DNA of 50,295 nucleotides, from the NCBI GenBank assembly GCA_945902745.1, contig CAMDNE010000020.1, forward strand, positions 1 to 50,295. The letters run 5' to 3'. The translations under genes were made by a program, and so were the position numbers. The notes under the pieces were generated by a model. That model was given only the letters and a program-made list of their open reading frames with translations. It was not told the origin of the DNA and ran no database searches. Within the stretch, counting starts at the first letter, position 1. Each line of letters starts with the position of its first letter. Shown in pieces: positions 8,027 through 16,983 of this stretch. The DNA comes from Chitinophaga pinensis. Its GTDB lineage: Bacteria; Bacteroidota; Bacteroidia; Flavobacteriales_D; Crocinitomicaceae.

Positions 8027-9361
8027 ATGGATTTTTTAATTAAAGCAGCACAATTAATACTTTCACTTTCTATTCTTGTTGTTCTACATGAATTTGGTCA
8101 TTTTATACCAGCTAGAATCTTCAAGACAAGAGTAGAAAAGTTCTATCTTTTCTTCAATCCTTGGTTTTCACTTTTCAAGAAAAAAGTAGGTGATACAGAA
8201 TGGGGAATTGGGTGGTTGCCATTGGGCGGATATGTTAAAATCGCTGGGATGGTTGATGAATCAATGGATAAGGAGCAATTAGCTTTGCCTCCTCAACCGT
8301 GGGAATTTAGAGCGAAGCCAGCATGGCAACGTCTGATCATTATGGTTGGTGGTGTAACTGTCAATCTATTATTAGGGATATTTATATACATCTGTGTGAT
8401 GTTCGCTTATGGTGAAGAGCAAATTAAACCTACTGATTTAAAAGCTGGAGTTGCAATTAACCCGTATTTAGAGAAATATAATCTACAGTCGGGAGACAAT
8501 ATTTTATCAATTGATGGTCAAAAAATCACACATGTTAACGATATCAATAATATCATCATGTTGCGAGATGGCAGAAAATTGAATGTTCAACACGCTGATG
8601 GTAAAAAAGAAATTATCACTTTACCAGAAGGAATTGATTATGAATTGTTTCAAAATGGAGCATTTCCTGCAATTGCACTGCGACATAAATCAAATGAAGT
8701 TGATTCCGTAATGGCAAAAACGCCTGCTTTGACAGCAGGTTTATTAAAAGGAGATAAAATCATTGAAATCAACAAAGAAAAAGTTGTTTATTACGATGAT
8801 ATTCAACGCTTGTTGTACGCTTCAAAAAACAAGAAAGCTGAATTAACGATTGTTCGCAATGGCGAAGAAAAAACTTTAACGACTCAAGTAAAACCTGAAG
8901 GAACAATTGGATTTGCAGTTAAAACAACCGAATATTTTGACGAGAAAAGTATCAAACATGTTGATTACAGTTTTGGCGCAAGTGTTGGGAAAGGTATTGA
9001 TAAAGGATTTCACACCTTGAGCGATTATGCTTCTCAATTGAAATTCATTTTTACGAAAAAGGGAGCAACATCTATTGGTGGATTTGGTGCAATTGGAGGA
9101 ATGTTCCCTTCTACGTGGAACTGGCAAATTTTCTGGATGAACACAGCGTTGATTTCAATTATTCTTGCATTTATGAATATTCTTCCGATTCCAGCTTTAG
9201 ATGGTGGACATGTTGTGTTTTTATTATACGAAATTGTAACGGGACGAGAAGCACCTCAAAAAGTATTAGAAGTAGCTCAATATATTGGTTTTTTCCTTTT
9301 AATGGGTCTTCTTTTATATGCCAATGGAAATGATTTGTACCGTTGGTTGATGGGTTCTTAA
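8027..9361 (+). CDS. rseP: RIP zinc metalloprotease RseP (site-2 protease)
   Basis: 444 residues, normal for the family. It cleaves membrane-anchored regulators, such as anti-sigma factors, within the membrane. The HExxH zinc site is HEFGH at residues 21-25 in the first membrane helix. Further helices flank two PDZ-like regions (~residues 130-200 and 225-300, with LKAGVAINPYLEKYNLQSGD and GLLKGDKIIEIN). The second metal site is in NILPIPALDGGH (~residue 390). In relatives the gene often sits beside dxr; here it follows a small hypothetical gene. Confidence 0.95.
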   Translation: MDFLIKAAQLILSLSILVVLHEFGHFIPARIFKTRVEKFYLFFNPWFSLFKKKVGDTEWGIGWLPLGGYVKIAGMVDESMDKEQLALPPQPWEFRAKPAWQRLIIMVGGVTVNLLLGIFIYICVMFAYGEEQIKPTDLKAGVAINPYLEKYNLQSGDNILSIDGQKITHVNDINNIIMLRDGRKLNVQHADGKKEIITLPEGIDYELFQNGAFPAIALRHKSNEVDSVMAKTPALTAGLLKGDKIIEINKEKVVYYDDIQRLLYASKNKKAELTIVRNGEEKTLTTQVKPEGTIGFAVKTTEYFDEKSIKHVDYSFGASVGKGIDKGFHTLSDYASQLKFIFTKKGATSIGGFGAIGGMFPSTWNWQIFWMNTALISIILAFMNILPIPALDGGHVVFLLYEIVTGREAPQKVLEVAQYIGFFLLMGLLLYANGNDLYRWLMGS

Positions 9362-9407
9362 TTGTTTTATTGAGATATCTTTATTTAAAAATTAAATTAA
9401 TTAGATT

Positions 9408-10073
9408 ATGAAGAAAATTATTTTATCACTTGTTTTTGTAGCTTCTACAGCAATTACTTTAGTTGCTCAACTTACAGAAGGTCATATTACTTATAAGATT
9501 GAAATGTCGTCGGACAACCCTGAAATGGCCATGGCAGTAGGAATGATGCAAGGTTCAACGTTGGATATTTTATTCAAAGACAAAATCACTCGTTCAGAAA
9601 TGAAAATGGGTACCATGATGACTATGACAACAATTACAGATGAAAAATCTGGAGAACTTCTTATGTTGATGGGAGGAATGATGGGAAATAACGCCATTAA
9701 AACTACAACTACTGAGATGACTGAAAATCAACCTGAAAAGCCAAAGTATGATGTTGTGTTAAGTGATGAAACAAAAACTATAGCAAATTATGTCTGTAAA
9801 AAAGCAACATTAACAGATGAAGAAGGTGGTGAAACGATTTTTTGGTACACCGAAGACATTGCAGTTTCTAAAAAGGGACAGAGTTATTTAAACGAGGATG
9901 TCCCAGGATTTCCAATGCAGTTTGAAATCAATAATAGTGGGATGAAAATGTTAATGACAGTAGCTACTTTAGAAGAAAAATTAGATAAAAAATCAGGTGA
10001 TTTATTTAAAATGACCGTTCCTGAAGGTTATAAAGAAATGACTTTAGATGATTTGAAAAAGATGGGGATGTAA
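9408..10073 (+). CDS. Exported DUF4412/GLPGLI-like protein
   Basis: 221 residues with a signal peptide (MKKIILSLVFVASTAITLVAQ). The body is unusually methionine-rich (EMAMAVGMMQGS, EMKMGTMMTMTT, LLMLMGGMMGNN). The pattern LTEGHITYKIEM, then KTIANYVCKKATLT, then IFWYTEDIA, then GFPMQFEINNSGMKM resembles periplasmic DUF4412/GLPGLI proteins, beta-rich Bacteroidota proteins of unknown function. The methionine-rich stretch could bind copper(I), but that is only a guess from composition. The gene is ended by a strong bidirectional terminator. Confidence 0.7.
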   Translation: MKKIILSLVFVASTAITLVAQLTEGHITYKIEMSSDNPEMAMAVGMMQGSTLDILFKDKITRSEMKMGTMMTMTTITDEKSGELLMLMGGMMGNNAIKTTTTEMTENQPEKPKYDVVLSDETKTIANYVCKKATLTDEEGGETIFWYTEDIAVSKKGQSYLNEDVPGFPMQFEINNSGMKMLMTVATLEEKLDKKSGDLFKMTVPEGYKEMTLDDLKKMGM

Positions 10074-10104
10074 TTGATTTGAATATTCAATGATTTGAAA
10101 TTCG

Positions 10105-10139
10105 AAAAAAGGTGATTCATAATTTGAATCACCTTTTTT
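10105..10139. terminator. Bidirectional intrinsic terminator
   Basis: Perfect stem AAAAAAGGTGATTC at 10105-10118 with GAATCACCTTTTTT at 10126-10139 and a 7-base loop. It serves the plus-strand DUF4412 gene and the minus-strand DUF1800-DUF1501 pair, which converge here. Confidence 0.9.
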
Positions 10140-10145
10140 TATGCT

Positions 10146-11696
10146 TTATTTAATCTTAATTAGTTTCGCTGTATGATCTCCAGAAGATTTCCGAATTGAA
10201 ACGAAATAATCTCCAGGACTCAAATCAACTATCTCAAATGAAATTGTATGCGTTCCTTGATTTATATTGCTATCGAAAACAGTTTTTACAGAACGGCCAT
10301 TGAAATCTACTACTTCAATTTTCACCCATTCACTTTGTGCTTCAAAACGTATTGATGTATTTGAAACCGCAGGATTTGGAAACAATAAGATTTTGTTTTT
10401 AGCAAATTCCTCTTCCTCAATTCCAACATTGCATGCGCCAAGTACTGGATAAAAAGTAACAGTTTGCTCAAACAAAGGTTGAATATCCACAATTGGCACT
10501 TCAAACCAGTCTTTTAAAATCGATGCATAAATATCTCTAAAATCAATTTGCATACTTACACCTTCTTGGTCATTGATTACATTTCCAATAGTTGGATTTG
10601 GACCAATGATACCAGCATTAACACAAGATCCAAACAAAAATAATGGAGCAGCATCACCGTGATCCGTTCCAAGACTTGCATTCGATGCTATTTGTCGACC
10701 GAATTCCGAGAAAGTCATTCCAGCAACTCTATTTGAAATTCCAAGTAAATTCAAATCATCTTGAAAAGCATTAATTGCATCAGATAACGTTTTAATCAAA
10801 TTTGCATGCGCACCTGCCATTACATTTGTAGAACTAACTTGTGCATTATGAGTGTCAAAACCGTTAACATTTAAAATGTACACCTTCGTTTTTAGTCCTC
10901 CTGAAATCATTTGAGCAACACTTTTAAGATGCATTGCCAATGGATTATTGGTGTCATATAACGTAGATAGTGTATTTCCAGCAATAGCGGCTGTATTTAT
11001 TTGACCTCCATATGCATTTGTTTGATCAATCAACGTGGCTAAATATTCCATGTGAGATCCGTAATAAGTTCCATCATTAGTAACATTACTTGACAGTAAA
11101 TTAACTACAGAAAAAGGATCTTCTAGTGCTTGAGAAAAGTTTGCCATAAGTCCTTGGCAAGTTGAAGATACTTCATAACCCATACTTATCGCAAAAGGGT
11201 CTGGATATGTTACATTTGGATAATCAGTAGGATAATTTGGATAATCGTTGTCAAATTGACGTCCTAACCAACCACGTGTTTCACTCTGATCTAACATTCC
11301 AGTTGACCAAATATCCATTGATCTGAAATGTGAACGATTTTGTTCAGGATAGCCAACATTTTGCACCACTGTTAATTGTCCAGAATTGAACATGCTTTGC
11401 ATTCCTGTCATAACCGGGTGAAAACCAACTTCTGGAGTAATTGCCAATATGGATGGTTCTGGAATGACAATATTGGCCCTTTGAAGTGCAAGATTTGCAT
11501 ATTGGTCAACAGGAATTACAGTATTCAAACCATCATTCCCTCCGTTCAACCTTATGATTACCAATACTCTATCCTGTGCATTTTTCGAATAATTGAATAA
11601 TTTTTTCGAAACAGCCTCATAATTAATTCCTTTTAGGACAAAAGGAGTTGCAATTGAGGCTAATGATATATTTTTTATAAAATTTCTTCTTTTCAT
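10146..11696 (-). CDS. DUF1501 (sulfatase-like fold) exported protein with T9SS sorting domain
   Basis: 516 residues. The N-terminus MKRRNFIKNISLASIATPFVLKG is a likely twin-arginine signal (RRNFIK), as is usual for DUF1501 proteins. Conserved features are VLVIIRLNGGNDGLNTVIP, QNVGYPEQNRSHFRSMDIW, GFDTHNAQ and MTFSEFGRQIASNASLGTDHGDAAPLFLFG, the last holding metal-type His/Asp residues of the alkaline-phosphatase-like fold. The last ~80 residues are a type A sorting domain (LLFPNPAVSNTSIRF ... LSPGDYFVSIRK). It lies 15 bp after the DUF1800 gene, its usual partner. Biochemical role is unknown. Confidence 0.9.
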   Translation of the reverse strand: MKRRNFIKNISLASIATPFVLKGINYEAVSKKLFNYSKNAQDRVLVIIRLNGGNDGLNTVIPVDQYANLALQRANIVIPEPSILAITPEVGFHPVMTGMQSMFNSGQLTVVQNVGYPEQNRSHFRSMDIWSTGMLDQSETRGWLGRQFDNDYPNYPTDYPNVTYPDPFAISMGYEVSSTCQGLMANFSQALEDPFSVVNLLSSNVTNDGTYYGSHMEYLATLIDQTNAYGGQINTAAIAGNTLSTLYDTNNPLAMHLKSVAQMISGGLKTKVYILNVNGFDTHNAQVSSTNVMAGAHANLIKTLSDAINAFQDDLNLLGISNRVAGMTFSEFGRQIASNASLGTDHGDAAPLFLFGSCVNAGIIGPNPTIGNVINDQEGVSMQIDFRDIYASILKDWFEVPIVDIQPLFEQTVTFYPVLGACNVGIEEEEFAKNKILLFPNPAVSNTSIRFEAQSEWVKIEVVDFNGRSVKTVFDSNINQGTHTISFEIVDLSPGDYFVSIRKSSGDHTAKLIKIK

Positions 11697-11711
11697 ACTG
11701 CTACTTTTTAC

Positions 11712-13331
11712 CTAAATTGTTTGAAATTGAGGGATTTGAAAAATTCTCATTAATACTAATTCAACCTGTTGTTTCACAGGATTTGAAAATGCAGTATTTC
11801 CTGGATTCGCTATATAATTGGTGTATTCCAAATTCCACTCAAAATCTGGCTGACCATTTGTCAAGATTAATTTAAGCGTTAATTTTTGAGCAGCTGAAAT
11901 TGTTTTTGGACAAAACACATCACACATATCATCAATAACTGTAATGGCGTTATATGGATTCGATAAACCATCGACAAATGTTAATGCATTTAATTTCAAA
12001 TTATCTCCATTCACTGGAATACCAGTAAAAACAGTTATATAAGTTGCTAAATCAAACCGTGATTTTATATGTGTGGAATTAACCCATAATTTCGAAAATG
12101 CTGGTGCCTGATAGTATTCAATCCAACCAGCGACACTAGGAGGAGTTGCGTAAGCCTGACCCATATTTTCTGCAAACCAATAAAGATTTAAATACATGTC
12201 CGAATCAGTGGCTAAATTGAAATTCGGAGCTGAAGATGTTGCATTAAACATACCATAAATCGCTTCTAAAGGTCCACGAATCATAGAACCTCTCAAAGCA
12301 ACATCATAAAAATGATCGCTGGTTAACAATTCTTGCATCACCGGTAATATATCATAATTATTAGCAATCAGCGTTGCAGCCATTTCAGCTATGACATTCG
12401 TTAAAACTGCTGGCGTTAAATCATAATTTACAAAATAGCGGTACAGTTTTGTACATATGAAAGTTGCAACTTGCGGCTGTTGAAATATAATATCGATATA
12501 ACTTGAATATTCTGTTGCTCCACTATCAGTAACTGTAACACTGCCAAAATGTGCTGAAAGTTGTTTTGTTGTTGCATCGTGTAAAGCTGGATAAAAAGTT
12601 GACACTGGACTCGTCAATGTATCACTTCTTAATCCTTCAACAAGAAATCCTGTGAATATTTTTGCACCAGCAGCAACGTCATCTTCTGTGTAATTGGTGT
12701 AATCTCCAGGACCAATTTGCGGACCTTTTCCAATTGTAAAAAGCTCTAAAATCTCTCTTGCATAATTTTCATTGGGGCTAAAAACATTGTTACTTGCACC
12801 ATTTAAAAACAGCATCATACATGGATCAATCGTAACATCTTTTACAAGTTGTTTGAAATTTCCAAGAGCTTGGGATCTCAATAACATATGATAATTGTAG
12901 GTAGCTCTAGAATCTAAAGTTGCAGTAGCTGAAAAATGATTTTGCCAAAAAAGGCACATTTTTTCTGAAATATTAACTTGTTCAGTATTGATTCTTTTCA
13001 TCATCCATGCCGCCAGAGATTTAATTCGTGCATTTTCTGTTAATTGGGCAGCAGTTACATTTATAGGGTAAACACTATTTATCCAGGTCGTCCCTACGGC
13101 TGATATCGTGTCATTTGCATCGTAAGTTATCGGGTCAGCTATTGCAGGAATTTGTAATAAAGCTGTTACCGTGGCAGCCATTCCATTTGAAACAGCATCT
13201 AAAATTTGCTGATTTGTTGCTCCAAACATTGTTCTTCTAAGTAAATGTGCGGCTTCAGCTTTCGTCCAAGCGCCAATATAGGGTGTCATGCTTAACGATA
13301 GAGGTTCTTCAATCTGTTGATCTGGAATCAT
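11712..13331 (-). CDS. DUF1800 domain protein
   Basis: 539 residues, typical of DUF1800. Family features seen: AEAAHLLRRTMFGAT at the N-terminus, MCLFWQNHFSA, FLNGASNNVFSPNENYAREILELFTIG, AGWIEYYQAP near residue 400, and a hydrophobic finish. No convincing signal peptide is present from the ATG at 13331, so how it leaves the cytoplasm is unclear. DUF1800 and DUF1501 genes are found as pairs in many bacteria and are thought to make a surface or exported complex (known association, function undefined). First gene of the two-gene operon. Confidence 0.9.
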   Translation of the reverse strand: MIPDQQIEEPLSLSMTPYIGAWTKAEAAHLLRRTMFGATNQQILDAVSNGMAATVTALLQIPAIADPITYDANDTISAVGTTWINSVYPINVTAAQLTENARIKSLAAWMMKRINTEQVNISEKMCLFWQNHFSATATLDSRATYNYHMLLRSQALGNFKQLVKDVTIDPCMMLFLNGASNNVFSPNENYAREILELFTIGKGPQIGPGDYTNYTEDDVAAGAKIFTGFLVEGLRSDTLTSPVSTFYPALHDATTKQLSAHFGSVTVTDSGATEYSSYIDIIFQQPQVATFICTKLYRYFVNYDLTPAVLTNVIAEMAATLIANNYDILPVMQELLTSDHFYDVALRGSMIRGPLEAIYGMFNATSSAPNFNLATDSDMYLNLYWFAENMGQAYATPPSVAGWIEYYQAPAFSKLWVNSTHIKSRFDLATYITVFTGIPVNGDNLKLNALTFVDGLSNPYNAITVIDDMCDVFCPKTISAAQKLTLKLILTNGQPDFEWNLEYTNYIANPGNTAFSNPVKQQVELVLMRIFQIPQFQTI

Positions 13332-13454
13332 GTAGTATGTTTTAGATTTCTAAAATAATAATAAAAAATCAATCACGACAAATGTCACTGAAGGACGAAC
13401 ATAAACTTCATATATTGATAACCTATGGTTAAGAATTAATGTATTTCACTTTAC

Positions 13455-13497
13455 TGATATAAATCATATTTATAAATTCGAAAGTGTAGTAGTTTTG
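13455..13497 (+). promoter_or_regulatory. FNR-type operator and -7 box upstream of 13532
   Basis: Operator TGATATAAATCA at 13455-13466 and -7 box TAGTTTTG at 13490-13497 (full match to TAnnTTTG). The centres are 33 bp apart, placing the operator at about -40.5. This predicts oxygen-limited activation of the gene at 13532. Confidence 0.7.
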
Positions 13498-13531
13498 TGA
13501 TAATCAATGGGTCAATCAAATCTATAAGAAA

Positions 13532-13987
13532 ATGAAAATTTTAGAAAATCATACATTAGAAAGCAGTGAATTTGTAGAGGAAACTTTTGCTTTTTGGTAT
13601 ACAGATGACAATCATATACGATCTCCTTTTCCTGATTATATTCAAGCACGTTTAAAAATTGACGCAACTGAGAAATTCTATACTTGGGTAAATAATTTGA
13701 AGCCAGAAGCAAAAGACGAAATGAATGACGAGATTATTGCAGAAAAATTTGAGGAAATTATTTTTGAAGCTGCTCTGCCATTGATCTCCACTGAAGACGA
13801 ACGGATTTCTATACTTTACCCTTTTTTACCAAGAGTTGGCGATGAATTGGCTGATGAAGAAAAAAAAGCAAGTATTATTGCTGATCGAATTATTAAAAAA
13901 GATGAAGACACAAATTTCCTACATTTAACTTGTATTAATAAGGAAACAGGAGAAAAATGGGAAACATCTTTTGAACTACCAGCTTAA
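13532..13987 (+). CDS. Hypothetical cytoplasmic protein, FNR-type promoter
   Basis: 151 residues, strongly acidic, no signal peptide or membrane segment. The protein shows MKILENHTLESSEFVEETFAF at the start and a helical middle with AKDEMNDEIIAEKFEEIIFEAAL. I recognise no family. Its promoter has a perfect operator/-7 arrangement of the regulon seen across this window, so it probably belongs to the anaerobic/nitrate response. It is followed by its own terminator and stands alone as a transcription unit between the DUF1800 gene (divergent) and the persulfide reductase gene. Confidence 0.7.
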   Translation: MKILENHTLESSEFVEETFAFWYTDDNHIRSPFPDYIQARLKIDATEKFYTWVNNLKPEAKDEMNDEIIAEKFEEIIFEAALPLISTEDERISILYPFLPRVGDELADEEKKASIIADRIIKKDEDTNFLHLTCINKETGEKWETSFELPA

Positions 13988-14011
13988 AATTAACATTTTC
14001 CGTGTTATTTT

Positions 14012-14036
14012 AAAACCTGCCTTTTCGGTAGGTTTT
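14012..14036 (+). terminator. Intrinsic terminator after the 13532 gene
   Basis: AAAACCTGCC pairs with GGTAGGTTTT (one G-T pair) over a short TTTTC loop, followed by more T. It begins 25 bp after the stop codon. Confidence 0.8.
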
Positions 14037-14076
14037 TTTGTGATAAAAACAAAAAGCAAAAGGAATCAACTCTTTG

Positions 14077-14121
14077 TGTGATATAAATCACATTTTGTTT
14101 TTAAATGACCCTTTATCTTTG
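14077..14121 (+). promoter_or_regulatory. FNR/CRP-type operator and -7 box of the persulfide reductase gene
   Basis: Operator TGTGATATAAATCACA at 14077-14092 (16-bp imperfect palindrome; core TGATATAAATCA at 14079-14090), -7 box TATCTTTG at 14114-14121. Centre-to-centre distance is 33 bp. The predicted transcription start near 14124 rules out translation from any start upstream of the ATG at 14134. Confidence 0.75.
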
Positions 14122-14133
14122 AAACAAAAGTCA

Positions 14134-15813
14134 ATGAAATATATCATAATTGGTGCTGTTGCAGGTGGAGCTTCTACCGCAGCAAGACTAAGAAGACTAG
14201 ATGAAAAAGCAGAAATAATTCTTGTAGAAAAAGGCGAATATATTTCTTACGCAAATTGTGGCTTACCGTACTACATTGGTGACGTGATAAAGGACCGTGA
14301 TAAACTTTTTGTACAGACTGCAAATTCATTTAATGAAAGATTTAATATTGATGTGCGCCCCATGACAGAAGCAATAAGCATTGATTCTAACCTGAAAAGT
14401 GTACAATTATTTAATAGTTCTACTGGTGCTAATTATTCTGAAACCTACGATAAATTGGTACTAGCACCTGGTGCAATTCCAATTGTACCTCCTTTAAAAG
14501 GAATTAATTTGCCCGGAATCTTTACCGTTAGAAATGTCAAAGACACAGATTTAATCAAAGCTGCCGTCCAGCAATTAACAATGAAACATGCAACAGTTAT
14601 TGGAGCTGGATTTATTGGGTTAGAAATGATGGAGAACTTACATCATTTAGGTTTAGATGTAACATTAATAGAACGTGCAGATCAGGTTTTACCTCCAGTA
14701 GATTTTCCTATTGCAGCAATTCTTCAAAACGACTTAGTTGAAAAAGGGATTGACTTAAAATTGAATTCTTCAGTTGTTGGTTTTTCAAAATCTGCAAACA
14801 ATAGATTAATTGTCGAAATTGAAAGTTCGCCTTCACTAGAAACTGATCTTGTGATTTTATCTATAGGTGTTAAGCCAAATGCAAAACTGGCGGTTGATGC
14901 AAATTTGAAAATTGGTGATTTTGGTGGAATTTTGGTGAATGAATTTATGCAAACAACTAATCCATTCATATATGCCGTTGGCGATGCCATTGAATTCAAG
15001 CATCCTATAACCAAAAAATCAACTACTTCTTTCTTGGCTGGACCTGCTAATAAACAAGGGAGAATTTGTGCAAATAATATTGTTTTCGGTAATACTAATT
15101 CGTATCTCGGGTCCATAAACACTGCAATTGTTAAGGTTTTCAATCATACAGTTGCAACAGCTGGACTTTCTGTGAAACAATTAGTAGCAAATAACATCCC
15201 GCATCTTGTATCAACAGTATTCGGTGGCTCACATGCAGGATACTATCCGGGATCTGAACAATTGGCGATTCAACTAGCTTTTTCTCCTAAAAGCGGTGCT
15301 TTATTAGGAGCTCAAGTTGCAGGAAATAAAGGTGTTGACAAACGAATTGATATTTTATCCCTTCTTATACAGCAAAACGGAACCGTAACAGATCTATGTG
15401 AATTCGAACATGCTTATGCTCCACCCTTTTCTTCAGCAAAAGATCCAATCAATATGGCCGGATTTGCAGCCGAAAATATGCTAAATGACATGGTCGAAGT
15501 TTATTATTGGGATAATATAACAGATTTTTCAAAAGATGAATTTCTCGTAGATGTTCGAACATCCCTAGAATTTAAAAAAGGTAGAATTTGTTCTGCAATA
15601 AATATTCCATTGGATTCAATTAGAGAAAGGTTGAATGAATTCCCTAAAAATCAAAGAATTTCGATTTATTGTCAAGCTGGTTTAAGAGGATATTTGGCGC
15701 AACGCATATTGTCGCAAAACGGTTTTCAAGTAAGAAATCTTTCGGGAGGTTATCGTTTGTGGAAAGAGTGCACTGATGCATTAAATGCGACTCAACAATT
15801 AGAAAAAACTTGA
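14134..15813 (+). CDS. CoA-disulfide/persulfide reductase-rhodanese fusion
   Basis: 559 residues from the ATG at 14134; a longer frame exists upstream but would begin inside the operator. The N-terminal FAD/NAD(P)H disulfide oxidoreductase region has the FAD motif IIGAVAGGASTAARLRRLD, the single active cysteine in ISYANCGLPYYIG, a second dinucleotide fold (ATVIGAGFIGLEMMENL) and the FAD motif IYAVGDAIEF. The last ~95 residues are a rhodanese domain (EFLVDVRTSLEFKKGRI; active Cys in IYCQAGLRG). This domain order is that of CoADR-RHD and NADH persulfide reductases, which handle polysulfide or CoA persulfide. The operator upstream predicts anaerobic control. Confidence 0.9.
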   Translation: MKYIIIGAVAGGASTAARLRRLDEKAEIILVEKGEYISYANCGLPYYIGDVIKDRDKLFVQTANSFNERFNIDVRPMTEAISIDSNLKSVQLFNSSTGANYSETYDKLVLAPGAIPIVPPLKGINLPGIFTVRNVKDTDLIKAAVQQLTMKHATVIGAGFIGLEMMENLHHLGLDVTLIERADQVLPPVDFPIAAILQNDLVEKGIDLKLNSSVVGFSKSANNRLIVEIESSPSLETDLVILSIGVKPNAKLAVDANLKIGDFGGILVNEFMQTTNPFIYAVGDAIEFKHPITKKSTTSFLAGPANKQGRICANNIVFGNTNSYLGSINTAIVKVFNHTVATAGLSVKQLVANNIPHLVSTVFGGSHAGYYPGSEQLAIQLAFSPKSGALLGAQVAGNKGVDKRIDILSLLIQQNGTVTDLCEFEHAYAPPFSSAKDPINMAGFAAENMLNDMVEVYYWDNITDFSKDEFLVDVRTSLEFKKGRICSAINIPLDSIRERLNEFPKNQRISIYCQAGLRGYLAQRILSQNGFQVRNLSGGYRLWKECTDALNATQQLEKT

Positions 15814-15866
15814 TTTATTCTTTTCAGATTAACAGATGATTTAACAGAGTTTATTTAAAGACTTAT

Positions 15867-15884
15867 ATCCCGCAGAAAACGCGG
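15867..15884. repeat. Fragment related to the 34364/34725 hairpin repeat
   Basis: ATCCCGCAGAAAACGCGG here closely matches ATCCCGCAGAAAACGCTG in the duplicated region near 34759-34776. The neighbouring GCAGATG also recalls CGCGGATG there. It appears to be one arm of the same dispersed repeat. Confidence 0.5.
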
Positions 15885-15910
15885 AAAATCGCAGATGTGT
15901 TAAATAAGTA

Positions 15911-15979
15911 CTTTCTGGAGGATATTGTTCGTGCAAAGAATGTTCGGACGCATTGAATGCGTCAACTGTTCCATCAAGA
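15911..15979 (+). pseudogene. Duplicated 3' end of a rhodanese-fusion gene
   Basis: In frame this reads LSGGYCSCKECSDALNAST, clearly a diverged copy of LSGGYRLWKECTDALNATQ from the end of the intact reductase-rhodanese gene that stops at 15813. About 60 bases are recognisable. The remnant is separated from the intact copy by ~95 bp holding a repeat arm. Not a functional gene. Confidence 0.65.
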
Positions 15980-16054
15980 TTGTTAATTTAAGGGGAAATA
16001 AGGAAAAGGGAAAGGGAAGAAGGAAAAGGAAATCAGCATTTTTACTTTTTACTC

Positions 16055-16882
16055 TTAACTTTTCTTCAAAGAATAAACTATTTCTTTCACTTTTTCTGCC
16101 CATTCTAAATGCGTTAATGACTTTGTGAAAGTGGTATATGGAATTGGTTCGCCGACACTTATTTTGATCGTTTTTCCTTTTTGTTTGTACACCTCATCTA
16201 CAAGGAAGAACATTTCAAGGTTAACTTTAATTCCAATTCTTTTGCGGAAGGACCCTAAATTATAAAAAAATCGGCTGTTTTTTGCTTCGATATATACAGG
16301 AATTACATTGTGTTTGTATTGAATAGCTTTTGAAATAAAACTTTTTTTCCATTCCAAATCCTTTATTTCCCCTTTTTGTTTTCTAGAAACTAAACCCGCT
16401 GGAAAAACAATGATGCATTCTTCTGAAGCATAGGTTCTATCCAATAATTTTACATTATTGATTGCATTTTTTCCATGCTTATTAATTGGGATCAATAAAC
16501 TCGTTAGGTTGTGTAAATTCATCAATAAATCGTTCACTAACGCCTTTATATCCTTTCTGCGTTTTGCAACTTCTTGCATGACAGCAATACCATCAATACC
16601 ACCTAATGGATGATTGCAAACAACAATACAGCCTCCTTCTTTCGGAATGTTCTCAAGTCCTTGGCTTATTACATTAATTTGAAAATGCTTCAGAGTCCCG
16701 CAAACAAAATCATGGTTATGAAGATCTTTTGTTTCTCTTAAAAAAGAATTAAAATCTGTTTGATGAATTACTCTTTTTATATAATTTAAAACTACTCGAG
16801 GCAAAAGCTTTAGAAGCCGAGGATTTTTATTCCGTATAACTTCATCTAAATCTATTTGATGGATTTTATCTTTTGTGTTCAT
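16055..16882 (-). CDS. PlsC-like phospholipid/glycerol acyltransferase
   Basis: 275 residues. The acyltransferase motif is VVCNHPLGGIDGIAV (the H-x4-D variant, NHPLGGID, residues ~87-94), followed by LLIPINKHGKNA and a GLVSRKQKGEIKDLEWKKSF segment of the kind seen in hemolysin-like or ornithine-lipid acyltransferases. No strong membrane helix. The substrate is uncertain: lysophosphatidate, or an aminolipid, are both possible. It has its own FNR-type operator/-7 promoter, so membrane-lipid adjustment under oxygen limitation is inferred. The C-terminal end lies close to the gene debris at 15911-15979. Confidence 0.8.
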   Translation of the reverse strand: MNTKDKIHQIDLDEVIRNKNPRLLKLLPRVVLNYIKRVIHQTDFNSFLRETKDLHNHDFVCGTLKHFQINVISQGLENIPKEGGCIVVCNHPLGGIDGIAVMQEVAKRRKDIKALVNDLLMNLHNLTSLLIPINKHGKNAINNVKLLDRTYASEECIIVFPAGLVSRKQKGEIKDLEWKKSFISKAIQYKHNVIPVYIEAKNSRFFYNLGSFRKRIGIKVNLEMFFLVDEVYKQKGKTIKISVGEPIPYTTFTKSLTHLEWAEKVKEIVYSLKKS

Positions 16883-16902
16883 GACGCACGGTTTTTTCGC
16901 AA

Positions 16903-16945
16903 CAAAAATAGTTGGCCCCCACGAAATTTTCTATGATTTAAATCA
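16903..16945 (-). promoter_or_regulatory. FNR-type operator and -7 box of the acyltransferase gene
   Basis: Operator TGATTTAAATCA (perfect palindrome) at 16934-16945 and minus-strand -7 box TATTTTTG at 16903-16910, centres 33 bp apart. Confidence 0.75.
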
Positions 16946-16983
16946 CCAACTATAATGCAATAGCATTTCTGCGATTTGAGGAG

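Noticed and set aside
14074-14133. 20-residue extension of the persulfide reductase
   Set aside because: It would start inside the FNR-type operator, upstream of the predicted transcription start.
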